In this document: positions 23,060 to 32,816 of the stretch, in pieces
Position numbering within the stretch: position 1 is the first letter of the stretch
Layout: each line of letters opens with the position of its first letter
Assembly: GCF_003427025.1 (NCBI RefSeq)
Contig: NZ_QVAI01000026.1
Span: forward strand, 1 to 64,000
Origin: Jiangella endophytica
Lineage (GTDB): Bacteria > Actinomycetota > Actinomycetes > Jiangellales > Jiangellaceae
Reading direction: 5' to 3'
DNA: 64,000 nt
Position numbers and translations under genes: made by a program
Notes under the pieces: generated by a model
Seen by the model: the letters and a program-made list of their open reading frames with translations, nothing else
What the model was told of the DNA's origin: nothing
Database searches by the model: none

Positions 23060-23892
23060 GCCGGCCCTTCCCGGCTCTGACGCGCGGCGCCTGCGGCGGA
23101 CGCCGGCCCTGGGCGGCGCTGGCCATCCTCGGCGTGGCCGGCGCGGCCGCGGCGCTGCCCGGGCTGGTCGCGCCGCGCGATCCGCTGGCCGAGGACGTGT
23201 CGCGGCGCCTGCTCGCCCCGTCGCTGCACCACCCGTTCGGCACCGACGAGCTCGGGCGGGACCTTTTCAGCCGGGTGATCCACGGCGCTCAGGCGAGCCT
23301 GTCGACGGGGTTGCTGGCGCTGGCCTTCGCCTTCGGGGTCAGCGTCCTCATCGGCCTGCTGGCCGGCTACCTGGGCGGCGCCGTCGATCGCGCGCTCATG
23401 GCCGTCGTGGACGTGCTGCTCGCGCTGCCGTCGTTGCTGATCTCGCTACTGATCGTCGCCAGCCTCGGTACCGGTCCACTCAACCTGGCCGTGGCGGTCG
23501 GGCTCGCGTCCGTCCCGGCGTTCGCCCGGGTGACCCGCGCGGAGGTCATGCGGGTGAGCTCACAACCGTTCGTGGAGGCCGCTGGCGGTTTCGGTCTGGC
23601 CCGCCGGCGGATCCTGGTGCGGCACGTCCTGCCGCACACGCGCGGGCCGATCACGGCGCTGGCCGCTCTGGAGTTGGCGACCATCGTCCTTTCGGTCTCG
23701 GCGCTGAGCTTCCTCGGCTACGGCACCCGGCCACCGGACCCGGAATGGGGGAACCTCATCGCGACCGGACGTGACCACTTCGCGACGGCATGGTGGCTGA
23801 CGAGCCTTCCCGGTGCGGTGCTGGCCGCCGTCGTCGTCGCGCTGCACCGGGTCGGGCGTTCGCCGGGCGACCCGGGAACGAGCCTCGTGTGA
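23056..23892 (+). CDS. Dpp/Opp-type ABC permease (DppC-like), operon E
   Basis: The 278-residue partner permease begins at ATG 23056, overlapping the previous stop as ATGA. It has one membrane segment (AALAILGVAGAAAALPGLVAP), then HPFGTDELGRDLFSRVIHGAQASL. The coupling loop is FVEAAGGFGLARRRILVRHVLPHTRGP, and LSFLGYGTRPPDPEWGNLIA is near the end. The gene order permease-permease-ATPase-lipoprotein-LLM matches operon B minus the redox pair, so both probably derive from a common uptake-plus-oxygenase module. Confidence 0.94.
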   Translation: MSRPFPALTRGACGGRRPWAALAILGVAGAAAALPGLVAPRDPLAEDVSRRLLAPSLHHPFGTDELGRDLFSRVIHGAQASLSTGLLALAFAFGVSVLIGLLAGYLGGAVDRALMAVVDVLLALPSLLISLLIVASLGTGPLNLAVAVGLASVPAFARVTRAEVMRVSSQPFVEAAGGFGLARRRILVRHVLPHTRGPITALAALELATIVLSVSALSFLGYGTRPPDPEWGNLIATGRDHFATAWWLTSLPGAVLAAVVVALHRVGRSPGDPGTSLV

Positions 23893-25568
23893 GCCGCATC
23901 CCGAAGCAGCCGGCGGCCGGCCCGCCGTCGCTACGCATGGAAGGGCTCCGCGTGACGTACGCGGGATCGCGTGGCCGGAGCCAAGGCGGTGTCGTGGCCG
24001 TCGACGACCTCAGCCTCACCGTGCCGGCCGGGTGCACCGTCGCGCTCGTCGGCGAGTCCGGATCAGGCAAGTCCACCACTCTGCACGCGTTGCTCGGCAT
24101 GACCCCGCGCTCCGCGACGGTCGGTTACCGACTGCTGGAGGTCCGCGACCACGCCGGAACCGCCCTCCGGGTCGACGATCCGGCACGGCTGCGAGGCCGG
24201 TCGATCGGGTTGATCCCTCAGGACCCGGTCCGTGCGCTCGACCCCCTGATCCGGGTCGAGAGGCATTTCGCGGAGTTGCACCGCCATCTCCTCGGCATCT
24301 CCGGCCGCGATGAGAGCCGGCAGCGCGCCCTCGACGCGCTGGAGGCCGTGGGTGTCGACCGGGCGCCGCTGCGGCTGCGCCAGTACCCGCACGAGCTCTC
24401 CGGTGGACTGCGCCAGCGGCTGCTGATCTGCCTCGCCCTCGTCGGCGAGCCCCGGCTGCTGCTCGCCGACGAGCCCACCTCGAACCTGGACACCAGCGTG
24501 CAGCGGCGCATCCTGGACCTCCTGGACCACCTGCGGGCCCAGCGCGGGCTGTCCGTGCTGCTCGTCACGCACGACCTCGCCGTCGCCGCGGAACGTTCCG
24601 CCGAACTGGTGGTGATGCGGCACGGGCGGGTGGTCGAGGCGGGCGGCACGGCCACGGTGCTCGGCGACCCGCAGGCGCCCTATACCCGGCAACTGCTGGC
24701 CTCGGCGCCGAGCCGGCTGCCGGCGCGCCCTGTCTTCCGCCCGCACCAGCCGCCCCGGATCCTGCTCGAAGCCCGCGAGGTCGGCAAGTCGTTCTCCGGC
24801 GGGCGGCGCACGGAGCCGGTGCACGCCGTCGCGGACGTCGACCTCCAGTTGCACCACGGGCAGACGGTAGCCGTCGTCGGCGAGTCGGGCGCGGGCAAGT
24901 CGACACTGCTGCGCCTGCTCACCGGACTGGAGCGCGCTGACCGCGGCACGATCCTCGTCGACGGCCGGCCGCTCGGCAGTGGGCGCACCGCCCGCGCCGG
25001 CCTCGCCCGTCGCGTCCAGCTCGTCTACCAGAACCCGGCGAGCAGCCTGAACCCGGCACTGCCGATCGGCCGCATCATCGCCGAGCCCCTCGAAGCGCAC
25101 CGTGTGGGCAGCGCGGCGGCCCGGTCCCGCCGCGCCCGCGCGCTCCTGGAGCAGGTGGAGCTGCCGGAACAGTTCGCCCTGCGCCGCCCGCCTCAACTGT
25201 CCGGCGGCCAGCTCCAGCGCGTCGCGATCGCCCGGGCCCTCGCCCTCGAACCGGAGGTCGTCGTGCTCGACGAGCCGGTCTCCGCGCTCGACCAGGTGGT
25301 GCAGCACGCCCTGCTCCGCCTGCTGCTGTCGCTGCAACGGCGCCTCGGTATGGCGTATCTGCTGGTCTCGCACGACATGGGCGTGGTCCGCGCGATGGCC
25401 GACGAGGCCCTGGTGATGCGCCGGGGACGAGTCGAGGAGCGCGGCGCCACCCACGACGTCTTCACCACTCCCACCAGCCCATACACCCGGGCGTTACTCG
25501 ACGCGGTCCCCACGCTGGACCCCGTCGGTGACCCCGCGCCACAGGAAGAAGGGACGGCACACCGATGA
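23889..25568 (+). CDS. Dipeptide-type ABC importer ATPase, fused double domain, operon E
   Basis: The 559-residue protein starts at GTG 23889, overlapping the permease stop. Domain 1 shows GESGSGKSTT, LSGGLRQR and LLLADEPTSNLD; the usual TSALD is TSNLD here. Its tail YTRQLLASAPS is present. Domain 2 shows GESGAGKSTL, LSGGQLQR and VVVLDEPVSALD, ending YTRALLDAVPTL. Both nucleotide sites look functional. Confidence 0.94.
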   Translation: MSRIPKQPAAGPPSLRMEGLRVTYAGSRGRSQGGVVAVDDLSLTVPAGCTVALVGESGSGKSTTLHALLGMTPRSATVGYRLLEVRDHAGTALRVDDPARLRGRSIGLIPQDPVRALDPLIRVERHFAELHRHLLGISGRDESRQRALDALEAVGVDRAPLRLRQYPHELSGGLRQRLLICLALVGEPRLLLADEPTSNLDTSVQRRILDLLDHLRAQRGLSVLLVTHDLAVAAERSAELVVMRHGRVVEAGGTATVLGDPQAPYTRQLLASAPSRLPARPVFRPHQPPRILLEAREVGKSFSGGRRTEPVHAVADVDLQLHHGQTVAVVGESGAGKSTLLRLLTGLERADRGTILVDGRPLGSGRTARAGLARRVQLVYQNPASSLNPALPIGRIIAEPLEAHRVGSAAARSRRARALLEQVELPEQFALRRPPQLSGGQLQRVAIARALALEPEVVVLDEPVSALDQVVQHALLRLLLSLQRRLGMAYLLVSHDMGVVRAMADEALVMRRGRVEERGATHDVFTTPTSPYTRALLDAVPTLDPVGDPAPQEEGTAHR

Positions 25569-27163
25569 CCCGTGCACCACGGGGCCTGGCCGCCGCGGCA
25601 ACGGCGGCAGCTCTGGTCCTCACCGGCTGCGGCGCCGGCCAGGACAGTGCGTCCTCCGACGACGGCCACCTGACACTCGCCTACGGCTGGTACCCAACCT
25701 GCTTCGACTACGCGCAGTCGAACCCGTTCGCGATCTTCGGACGGCAGGTGCTCGACACCCTGCTGAGCGAGAACCCCGGCACCGGCGCGATCGAGCCCTA
25801 CCTGGCCGAGTCGTGGGAGGTGCTCGACGACGGCCGCGTGTACGAGTTCACCGTGCGCGACAGCGTCACGTTCAGCAACGGCGAGGAACTCACCGCGCAG
25901 GTCGTCGCCGACAACTTCGAGACCCTCGCGCGCCTCGCCGAGCAGGGCGTCTCCCCCACCCCGGGCGCGTACCTGCGCGGTTTCGACCACGCGCAGGCCG
26001 TCGACGAGCGCACCGTTCGGGTCGTCTTCGCCGAGCCCAACGCCGGCTTCCTGCAGGCGAACACCGAGGGCCAGTTCGGCATCATCGCCCCCGAGTCCCT
26101 GGCCAGGACCCCCGAGCAGCGCTGCGCCGAAGGCACTATCGGCTCCGGCCCCTTCGTCGTCGACGAGGCCGTGCAGGACGAGCGCGTCGAGTACGTCAGA
26201 CGCGACGGCTACGACTGGGCGCCGGAGTCGTTCGGCCGCACCGGCGAGGCGGCGCTTGAAGGCGTCACGATCCAGATCGTGCCGGAGGAGAGCGTGCGCG
26301 CGGCCGGCGTGATCGCCGGCGATTACGACCTCGCGTACTCGATCACCCAGAGTGGCCTGAGCCAGGCGGAGGGTCACGACGACATCGCCACCGTGCTGGC
26401 GCCGAACCGCGGCGTCGTGAACAACTTCGTGATCAACACGACCGACCCGATCCTCGCTGACGTCGCCGTGCGTCAGGCGCTCCAGCACGGGATCGACCGC
26501 GAGGAGCTCGTCAGCACGTTCTACGGCGCGGGTGTCGAGCCGGCGACCGGGGTCGTGTCCAGCGGCCACCCCTTCTACACCGACCACGCCGACCTGCTCA
26601 GGTACGACCCCGGTCTGTCCCGGGGCATCCTCGACGACGCCGGCTGGGTCGAGGGCGCCGACGGCATCAGGGTCAAGGATGGCCGGCGCCTCGAGATCGC
26701 TCTCACCTTCGTCGGACTCGACATCGGCACCGCCGCGGCCGGATGGGAGTACGTCCAGAGCCGACTGGCCGACATCGGCGTCGCGCTCGAGCTGAACCAG
26801 GTGTCCGACGCCGAGCAAGTGGACCTGCGCACCGCCGGCGACTGGCAGTTGGCCGTGGTGCAGGGCGCGGCACGTGGTGACGCCGACGGCATCGCGGCGT
26901 TCTACTCGACCGAGCTCACCACCTGGGCCGGGCAGGCGCCGCGCCCCGAGGTCGACGAACTGCTCGCTCTACAGGCCTCCACCGTCGACCCAGACCAGCG
27001 GCGCGCTCTCGTCGACGAGGCGGTCGCCGCCATCCTGGAGCAGGCGTACGGGATCCCTCTGTTCGACTCCGCGCAGGTCCTGCTCGTGCGCGACTCCGTG
27101 GCCGAGCTGACCTTCCCCGTCAACTCGTGGGAGCCGATCCTCTACCGCGTCGAGAAAGGCTGA
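25565..27163 (+). CDS. Extracellular solute-binding lipoprotein, family 5, operon E
   Basis: The 532-residue lipoprotein has a signal with lipobox LTGC (Cys22). Family 5 landmarks are GHLTLAYGWYPTCFDYAQ at the N-terminus of the mature chain, VYEFTVRDSVTFSNGEELTAQVV, and IGSGPFVVDEAVQDERVEYVRRDGYDW. The N-terminal strand is degenerate relative to the more common GGTLxxA start. It overlaps the ATPase by four bases and precedes an LLM gene, so the bound ligand is probably the LLM substrate or its precursor. Confidence 0.93.
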   Translation: MTRAPRGLAAAATAAALVLTGCGAGQDSASSDDGHLTLAYGWYPTCFDYAQSNPFAIFGRQVLDTLLSENPGTGAIEPYLAESWEVLDDGRVYEFTVRDSVTFSNGEELTAQVVADNFETLARLAEQGVSPTPGAYLRGFDHAQAVDERTVRVVFAEPNAGFLQANTEGQFGIIAPESLARTPEQRCAEGTIGSGPFVVDEAVQDERVEYVRRDGYDWAPESFGRTGEAALEGVTIQIVPEESVRAAGVIAGDYDLAYSITQSGLSQAEGHDDIATVLAPNRGVVNNFVINTTDPILADVAVRQALQHGIDREELVSTFYGAGVEPATGVVSSGHPFYTDHADLLRYDPGLSRGILDDAGWVEGADGIRVKDGRRLEIALTFVGLDIGTAAAGWEYVQSRLADIGVALELNQVSDAEQVDLRTAGDWQLAVVQGAARGDADGIAAFYSTELTTWAGQAPRPEVDELLALQASTVDPDQRRALVDEAVAAILEQAYGIPLFDSAQVLLVRDSVAELTFPVNSWEPILYRVEKG

Positions 27164-27165
27164 CG

Positions 27166-28410
27166 GTGCCCACGCTGATCCTCAACTCCCAGTACCTGCC
27201 CTCGAGCCGCGACTGGCGGAGCGACGCCGGCCGGGCCGACACCCCGTTCGACGTGGCCACGTTCATTCGTGAGGCGCAGCGGGCCGAGGCTGCCGGCTTC
27301 GACGCCTTCTTCCACGCCGACTTCTCCGGGGTCGACCGCACCCACCTGCGCTCGGGCCCGCCGTTGAGCGCCTTCGAGCCGTTCCAGCTCGCGGCGCTGG
27401 TGGCCGCTGCGACCTCCCGGATCGCGGTGATGCCGACCATCTCCACCCTGTACACGCATCCGTTCACGTTCGCGCGCAATCTCGCCAGCCTCGACCGGAT
27501 CTCGCAGGGGCGAGCGTGGGTCAACGTCGTCTCGTCGTTCCGTTCCGGCACGGCCATCGGCATGAGACGCGACGTGCCGCGCGGCAGCCGGCACGGCCAG
27601 ACCGAGGAGTTCGTGACCGTGACCCGGCGGCTGTGGGAGAGCTGGCCGCCGCGGGCCAACGTGCCGGACCTCGCCGCCGGCCGGTACATCCGCGATGACC
27701 TGATCATCGACGTCGGCCACGCCGGCGAGTTCTACGAACAGGCCGGACCGATTGACGCGCCCCCGTACTCAGAGCGGTTTCCGTTCGTCCTGCAGGCGAC
27801 CTCGTCGCTGGAGGGATTCCGGCTGGCGGCGCGCACCGCCGACGCGGTGTTCGTCGGGACGCCCACGCTCGGCGCCGCGCGGCAGCTGCGGCGCATCCTG
27901 CGAGCGGAGACGCGCCGCGCCGGCCGCGATCCCGGCAGCGTCACCCTGCTGCCGGGTGCTTTCTGCCGGGTGACCGGATCTCGGCCCGGAACCGACACGG
28001 ACGCACCGGCGCCGCGGCGGTGGCATCGAGCCCGGCCGCGCCCCGACGACTCCACGGTGCAGCGGCTACTGGCGCAGTTCCCCGGTCTGCGGCTGCAGGG
28101 GGCGTCCGCGACCGATCCGCTGCCCGCGGACGTCCTCGCCGACGACCCCGACGACGTCTTCGCCGAGCTCGGCTCGCGCTATCTCCCGTTCTGGGACCTT
28201 GTGCAGACACCGGGGCAGACCGTTGGGGAGTTCGCCGCCGACGCCCTGGCACTCGGTGAGCACGCGTATTTCAGCGGCAGTCCCGAGCAGATCGGCGACG
28301 AGCTGCGCCGCTGGTACGACGAGGAAGGTGTCGACGGGTTCCAGTTCATCCTGGGCGACGACTTCGAGGCGCTGTGCGAACGCGTCGTGCCCCGGCTGCT
28401 CGGGAGGTGA
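27166..28410 (+). CDS. LLM-class flavin-dependent monooxygenase, operon E
   Basis: The 414-residue protein is of the NtaA/SsuD-like LLM type. Landmarks are FIREAQRAEAAGFDAFFHADFSG (about 27-50), SRIAVMPTISTLYTHPFTFARNLASLDRISQGRAWVNVVSSF, and a late GSPEQIGDELRRWYDEEGVDGFQFI. An insertion around 270-320 contains an arginine/proline-rich loop (TDTDAPAPRRWHRARPRPDD). The start is GTG 27166, two bases after the lipoprotein stop, behind GAGAAAGG (27151-27158). It ends three bases from the convergent alcohol dehydrogenase gene of operon D. Confidence 0.92.
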   Translation: MPTLILNSQYLPSSRDWRSDAGRADTPFDVATFIREAQRAEAAGFDAFFHADFSGVDRTHLRSGPPLSAFEPFQLAALVAAATSRIAVMPTISTLYTHPFTFARNLASLDRISQGRAWVNVVSSFRSGTAIGMRRDVPRGSRHGQTEEFVTVTRRLWESWPPRANVPDLAAGRYIRDDLIIDVGHAGEFYEQAGPIDAPPYSERFPFVLQATSSLEGFRLAARTADAVFVGTPTLGAARQLRRILRAETRRAGRDPGSVTLLPGAFCRVTGSRPGTDTDAPAPRRWHRARPRPDDSTVQRLLAQFPGLRLQGASATDPLPADVLADDPDDVFAELGSRYLPFWDLVQTPGQTVGEFAADALALGEHAYFSGSPEQIGDELRRWYDEEGVDGFQFILGDDFEALCERVVPRLLGR

Positions 28411-28413
28411 ACG

Positions 28414-29454
28414 TCAGCCGGCGGCGGGCAGGTCGATGAGGATCTTGCCCACCGCCGTCGCGTCGTCACGCATCGTCCGCAAGGCCGTGTCCAGTTCGGA
28501 CACGGCGAAGCGGTGCGTGATCAGGTCCTGCAGGAGCGCTCGGTGACGGCCGGCGAAGCCGAGTCCTTCGCCGATGAGGTCCAGGCTGTTGCGGCTGCCG
28601 AGCACGTCGAGCTCTTTGAGCGGGACGGTCCGCATAGGCACCTGAGCGGTCCGGTCCGAGATCCCCACGAGCACGACCCTGCCGGTGGGAGCGGCCACCT
28701 CGATCGCGCCGGCGAGCGCGGCGGGCGATCCGGTCGCCTCGATGACCAGGGTGACCGGGCGGCGCGACTCGGACCGCCCGGCGGCCGCCACCGTCTCGCG
28801 AGCGGGAAAGGCACCAGCCGGGTCGATGACCAGAGCGCCGACGGCGCCGAATCGCCGCGCGGTCTGCGTCCGCTCCGCGACGGTGTCGGCGGCGACGACG
28901 TTGACACCACGGTCGGTCAGGTACCGGGTGGCGATCAGGCCGATCGGGCCGCAGCCCAGCACCAGGGCCAGTTCGCCCTCCTCAGGCCGCCCGCGGCGAG
29001 CGGCCTGCATGGCGATGCTCACCGGCTCGCTCAGCGGCGCCAGGTGTGCGGGCAGGCCGGCCGGAACCGGCCACACGCTCCCGCTCGGCACGACGACGTA
29101 CTCGGCGAGCGCGCCGTCCTCGTAGCAGCCCAGCACCGAGATGTCCTCGCACACGTTGTGGCGGCCGGACCGGCAGGCCGGGCAGTTCCGGCAGAAGCGC
29201 ATGGGCGACGGGACGACCCGCTCGCCGACGGCGGCGCCGGCGAAGTCCGGACCGGCCTCGACCACCGTGCCGGTGAACTCGTGTCCCTGCACGATGGGGA
29301 ACGGGTTCAGGTAGTCGCCCTCCCAGATGTGCAGGTCCGTACCGCACAGGGTCACATGCTCGACCCGGACCAGCGCCTCATCCGTGCCGATCGACGGTGC
29401 CGGACGCTGCTGGAGCTCGATGCGCTCCGGGCCGGTGGTGGTGGCGATGAGCAT
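28414..29454 (-). CDS. Zinc-dependent alcohol dehydrogenase (threonine/sorbitol dehydrogenase-like), end of operon D
   Basis: The 346-residue protein has the catalytic zinc ligands Cys37 (LCGTDLH), His58 and Glu59 (QGHEFTG). The structural-zinc set is Cys88, Cys91, Cys94 and Cys102 (CRNCPACRSGRHNVC). The NAD(P) Rossmann motif is ALVLGCGPIGLIATRYL. It should oxidise an alcohol, or reduce the ketone, of the pathway intermediate with NAD(P). It is the last gene of operon D; ATG 29454 touches the stop of the YciI-like gene (TGATG). Confidence 0.93.
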   Translation of the reverse strand: MLIATTTGPERIELQQRPAPSIGTDEALVRVEHVTLCGTDLHIWEGDYLNPFPIVQGHEFTGTVVEAGPDFAGAAVGERVVPSPMRFCRNCPACRSGRHNVCEDISVLGCYEDGALAEYVVVPSGSVWPVPAGLPAHLAPLSEPVSIAMQAARRGRPEEGELALVLGCGPIGLIATRYLTDRGVNVVAADTVAERTQTARRFGAVGALVIDPAGAFPARETVAAAGRSESRRPVTLVIEATGSPAALAGAIEVAAPTGRVVLVGISDRTAQVPMRTVPLKELDVLGSRNSLDLIGEGLGFAGRHRALLQDLITHRFAVSELDTALRTMRDDATAVGKILIDLPAAG

Positions 29455-29750
29455 CAGCCGAGCACCTCGCTCCCGAACACCACGTCCCACGCGATGACGT
29501 CGCGCCGTTCGACGAGGCGGGCCGACCAGAACGGGTCGCCGTCCAGCAGGTCCGTGACCGCCGCGGCGTTGCTGCCGGCCAGGACGAGCAACGCCCCCGC
29601 GCGGTCGTCGTCGTGCAGCCGCCCGCTGACGCGCAGCGACCGCGCCTCGTGCAGCCCGCGCAGGAATGCCACGTGGTCGTCGCGCAGGGCTGCGCGCCGG
29701 TCGTCCGAGCCGTCGGCGTAGCGGTAGACGACGGCGAAGTACTGGGTCAT
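29454..29750 (-). CDS. YciI-like small protein
   Basis: The 98-residue protein matches the YciI/YCII family, a ferredoxin-like fold: MTQYFAVVYRYADG, then DDHVAFLRGLHEARSLRVSGRL and DPFWSARLVERRDVIAWDVVFG. These small proteins often accompany catabolic oxidoreductases and are proposed to help ring opening or isomerisation. The histidine of HVAFLR is the residue usually discussed as functional. ATG 29750 overlaps the amidase stop as ATGA. The reaction here is unknown. Confidence 0.85.
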   Translation of the reverse strand: MTQYFAVVYRYADGSDDRRAALRDDHVAFLRGLHEARSLRVSGRLHDDDRAGALLVLAGSNAAAVTDLLDGDPFWSARLVERRDVIAWDVVFGSEVLG

Positions 29751-31144
29751 CGGCGTTCTCCGTCCTGTGGGAATGTCCAGCGAGTCACCAGGTCGAGCAG
29801 GTGACGGTCGGTGTGTCGGGGCATGGTGAGGTGGATGCCGACGGCCGGCTCGCCGTCCTCCGGTGACACGGGAAGCGACACCGAGGGCAGGCCGGCGAGG
29901 CACCACGGGTAGGTGAAGCGGGTCAGCTCCTCCGTCACGGCTTCGTCGTCATCGCCGGCCGCCGGAGCCTCACGCGGCACCGTGCACGAGACGATCGCAT
30001 CGAACTGGGTGAAGAGCTTCGACAGCGTCGCGATCCACACGCCACGGCGGCTTCGTGCCGCGATATAGTCCCCGGCCGAAAGCGACCGGCCGGCCTCAAC
30101 CCGCCGCAGCACGCGTTCGTCGACCGGGTGCGGACCGGACCCGTCGAGCAGGGCCTGCCAGGCCACGGCAGCCTCGGCCCACACGAGCGTCCTGATCGCG
30201 TCGAAGATCGCCTCCGTCTGGTTCAGTTCCACCGGCTCGATCTCGACGTCATGGCTGCTGACGAGCGTCCGGACGAACCTGTCCCGGCCCGCGCGCACCG
30301 ACGGTGCGACGTCACGGTCGAACCATCCGCCGGCCACCGCCACGCGCATCCGGCGGCGCCGGCCGATCAGGCCGGCGGGCTCCCATGGGGAGGCGCGGTC
30401 ATCATCGGTGACCGTGCCCCACGGCGCGGCGACGCTGGTACGCGAGGTCAGCGCCGCCGCGACATCGCGCAGGTCGGCGCCGTCGCGGCACAGCAGGCCG
30501 GGCGTGTCCAGCGACGTGCTGAACGGCGTCACGCCGTCCGAGGGAAGCCGCCCGGTGGACGGCCGGTAGCCGTAGAGACCGGTCAGCGCCGCCGGGATAA
30601 GCACCGACCCGCCGGTGTCCGACCCCACCCCGAACAGCGCCATGCCCGCGGCGACGGCCGCGGCGGTGCCGCCGCTGGACCCACCGGGGCTCGCCGACGG
30701 GTCACGCGGGTTGCGCGCGGTGCCGAAGTACGGGTTCACCGTAGTGGCCGCCGTGCCGAGCGGAGGCATGTTGCCGCGCCCGACCAGCTGCGCGCCGGCG
30801 CTCAACGCCGCCGAGACGACACCGGCGTGCGTCGCGGCGACCGGCCGGTCGAGCAGCCAGGCACACCCGGCCGTCGTCGGATGACCCGCGACGTCCATGT
30901 TCTCCTTGACGACGAACGGGAGCCCGGCGAGAGCCGCGGAGCTCCGCGCACTCCCCCACCTCACCGGCGGCGTGAAGATGGTGCTGAGGGCCGCGAGCGA
31001 TGCGTTGTGCCGCTCGATGGCCGTGCCCGCCGCCGCGGCGAGATCGGCTGCGTCCACCGCGCCCAGCTCGACCGCCCGCGCGACGCCGCGCGCCCCGCCA
31101 TGGGCGGTCCAGTAGTCGTCGAGCGGTGCCCTGGTCGCGGTCAT
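29747..31144 (-). CDS. Amidase-signature hydrolase 1 of operon D
   Basis: The 465-residue enzyme has the complete Ser-cisSer-Lys triad: Lys80 (FVVKENMDVAG), Ser156 (SPGGSSGG) and Ser180 (GSDTGGSV), with the typical 24-residue spacing between the serines. It hydrolyses an amide, carbamate or related bond in the cytosol. The start at ATG 31144 overlaps the flavoprotein stop. A second amidase-signature gene sits in the same operon, so the substrate may carry two amide bonds, or the two enzymes act on successive intermediates. Confidence 0.93.
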   Translation of the reverse strand: MTATRAPLDDYWTAHGGARGVARAVELGAVDAADLAAAAGTAIERHNASLAALSTIFTPPVRWGSARSSAALAGLPFVVKENMDVAGHPTTAGCAWLLDRPVAATHAGVVSAALSAGAQLVGRGNMPPLGTAATTVNPYFGTARNPRDPSASPGGSSGGTAAAVAAGMALFGVGSDTGGSVLIPAALTGLYGYRPSTGRLPSDGVTPFSTSLDTPGLLCRDGADLRDVAAALTSRTSVAAPWGTVTDDDRASPWEPAGLIGRRRRMRVAVAGGWFDRDVAPSVRAGRDRFVRTLVSSHDVEIEPVELNQTEAIFDAIRTLVWAEAAVAWQALLDGSGPHPVDERVLRRVEAGRSLSAGDYIAARSRRGVWIATLSKLFTQFDAIVSCTVPREAPAAGDDDEAVTEELTRFTYPWCLAGLPSVSLPVSPEDGEPAVGIHLTMPRHTDRHLLDLVTRWTFPQDGERR

Positions 31145-32787
31145 CGCGCCGCCGGGACCACGGCGCTGCGCCGCCGGTCCACGTAGCCGAAGCGACTCGT
31201 CGGGGTCAGTGCGCCGACCCGCGGCCATTCCAGCGGTACGTCGAGCCGGCCGCTCAGATGCTGTTGGAACTCCCCCAACAGGCGGTCGTCGGCGCGGACC
31301 TGGGACGGCTCGGCGCGTCGTGCGACGCAGAACGCGGCCAGCGCCCCGGCCGCTTCACCGATGGACCACTCCACCGGATGCACCCGATAGGCGCCGTTCG
31401 TGATGTGAGTGGTACCGATGTTCTTAGCGGCGGCGAGCAGGTTGCACACACGCTGCGGGAGCAGGGCGCCGAGCGGGATCTGGAACGGCCACGTGTCGAT
31501 GTCGAGCGTGTTCCGTCCTGAGGTGGACGGGTGCAGGTCGATCCGGTAGGCGCCGATCCCGACGGTGTCGTGGAAGACCTCCGAGCCGATCAGCCCGTCG
31601 CGTGCCTCGACGCCCAGGTGCGACTCCGTGACGGTGAACTGCGCCCGGATCCGTCGTGCCTCCCGGACGTAGGGCTCCATCGCAAGGCCGTCGGCGGTGC
31701 CGGTCAGGTCGGGACGGGGACGCACCCCCGGGTAGCCGACCCCGCCGTCGTGGCGCGGCGCCTCGGTCTGGATCCAGTACACCAGCGACAGCGAGAGCTG
31801 CCGGGCTCCTTCCAGCGCGGCGGCCTGCTCGGCGGCGCCGACGCCCAGCAGCGGCCGGTCGAAGTAGTCCATCATCGGCCAGACGGCGGCGGTGAGGTCC
31901 GACTCCCAACTCCCGGCCAACTGTTCGGTCGCCAGGATCCGCCGCGACGACCACAGGTCGTAACGCAGGCCGGACTCGTGGACCTCGTCGGTGAACAGTG
32001 GACGGTGCCTTGGCTCGTGCGTCACGAAGTCCGATACGTCCCAGCCCAGGAACGGGCCGGGCCAGAACTCCGGCCGGTAGTCGCGCCAGAAGTCGTACTG
32101 GGCGGGCCGATCGATGGTGAAGTCCCCGTCGGGCACGTAGCCGAGGATCATCGACCAGGTGACGGCCTGCTGATCCAGCGGGTCGGCGCCGATCGGCGCG
32201 TGCGGCTCGCCGGTCTCGTCGCGGCTCTCGGCGCCGATGACGTGCTCGACGCCGGAGGCCTCGACCAGGTCGCCGAGCTCACTGGCATCGAGGAAGTACG
32301 ATGCCGTGTACTCCTCGACGCGGCCGTCCCGGTGCCGCACGGTCAGCGCGCGGATCCGGTCGTGCTCGACGTCGGCGGCGTCGAGCGTGGCCTGCCTGAC
32401 GATGCGCAGGCGGCCTCGGCTCACCCAAGGGTAGAGCTCGGACTCCAGCACCAGGTGCGCCACGTACGGTTCGTGCGTCAGCGGCCCCACATTGCCCATG
32501 CCGGGGTTCAGCGCGCGCCGCCGCCGCGCCTGGGCGGTGAGCGGATAGTGCCGGCGGTAGAAGGCCCGCACGCCGTCACGGAAGTCGCGGTAGCCGGCCG
32601 AGCACCCGAACGACTCGATCCACGGGTGCTCGTCGGGCGGCACGGCCTGCGACGTCACCTGGCCGCCGACCCATTCGCCGGGGACGACGAGAAGGGTCGA
32701 CGCACCTGTGCGCAAGCTGGCCAGCGCGGCCGCGACGCCGCCCAGCCCGCCGCCGTAGATGACGACGTCGTAGTCGTGAGACGTCAA
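31141..32787 (-). CDS. FAD-dependent oxidoreductase (FAD_oxidored family), operon D
   Basis: The 548-residue flavoprotein begins YDVVIYGGGLGGVAAALASLRTGASTLLV (about 5-33), the FAD-binding fold of the PF12831-type oxidoreductases. Further motifs are GEWVGGQVTSQAVPPDEHPW and the C-terminal NLLAAAKNIGTTHITNGAYRVHPVEWSIGEAAGALAAF. The start is TTG 32787, decided by AAGGAG six bases upstream; no ATG or GTG is placed as well. A related enzyme is encoded in operon C (41692-43077), suggesting both pathways handle similar bonds. Substrate unknown. Confidence 0.9.
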   Translation of the reverse strand: MTSHDYDVVIYGGGLGGVAAALASLRTGASTLLVVPGEWVGGQVTSQAVPPDEHPWIESFGCSAGYRDFRDGVRAFYRRHYPLTAQARRRRALNPGMGNVGPLTHEPYVAHLVLESELYPWVSRGRLRIVRQATLDAADVEHDRIRALTVRHRDGRVEEYTASYFLDASELGDLVEASGVEHVIGAESRDETGEPHAPIGADPLDQQAVTWSMILGYVPDGDFTIDRPAQYDFWRDYRPEFWPGPFLGWDVSDFVTHEPRHRPLFTDEVHESGLRYDLWSSRRILATEQLAGSWESDLTAAVWPMMDYFDRPLLGVGAAEQAAALEGARQLSLSLVYWIQTEAPRHDGGVGYPGVRPRPDLTGTADGLAMEPYVREARRIRAQFTVTESHLGVEARDGLIGSEVFHDTVGIGAYRIDLHPSTSGRNTLDIDTWPFQIPLGALLPQRVCNLLAAAKNIGTTHITNGAYRVHPVEWSIGEAAGALAAFCVARRAEPSQVRADDRLLGEFQQHLSGRLDVPLEWPRVGALTPTSRFGYVDRRRSAVVPAAR

Positions 32788-32816
32788 GCTCTGCTCCTTG
32801 TCCTGCTGTCCCGGCC

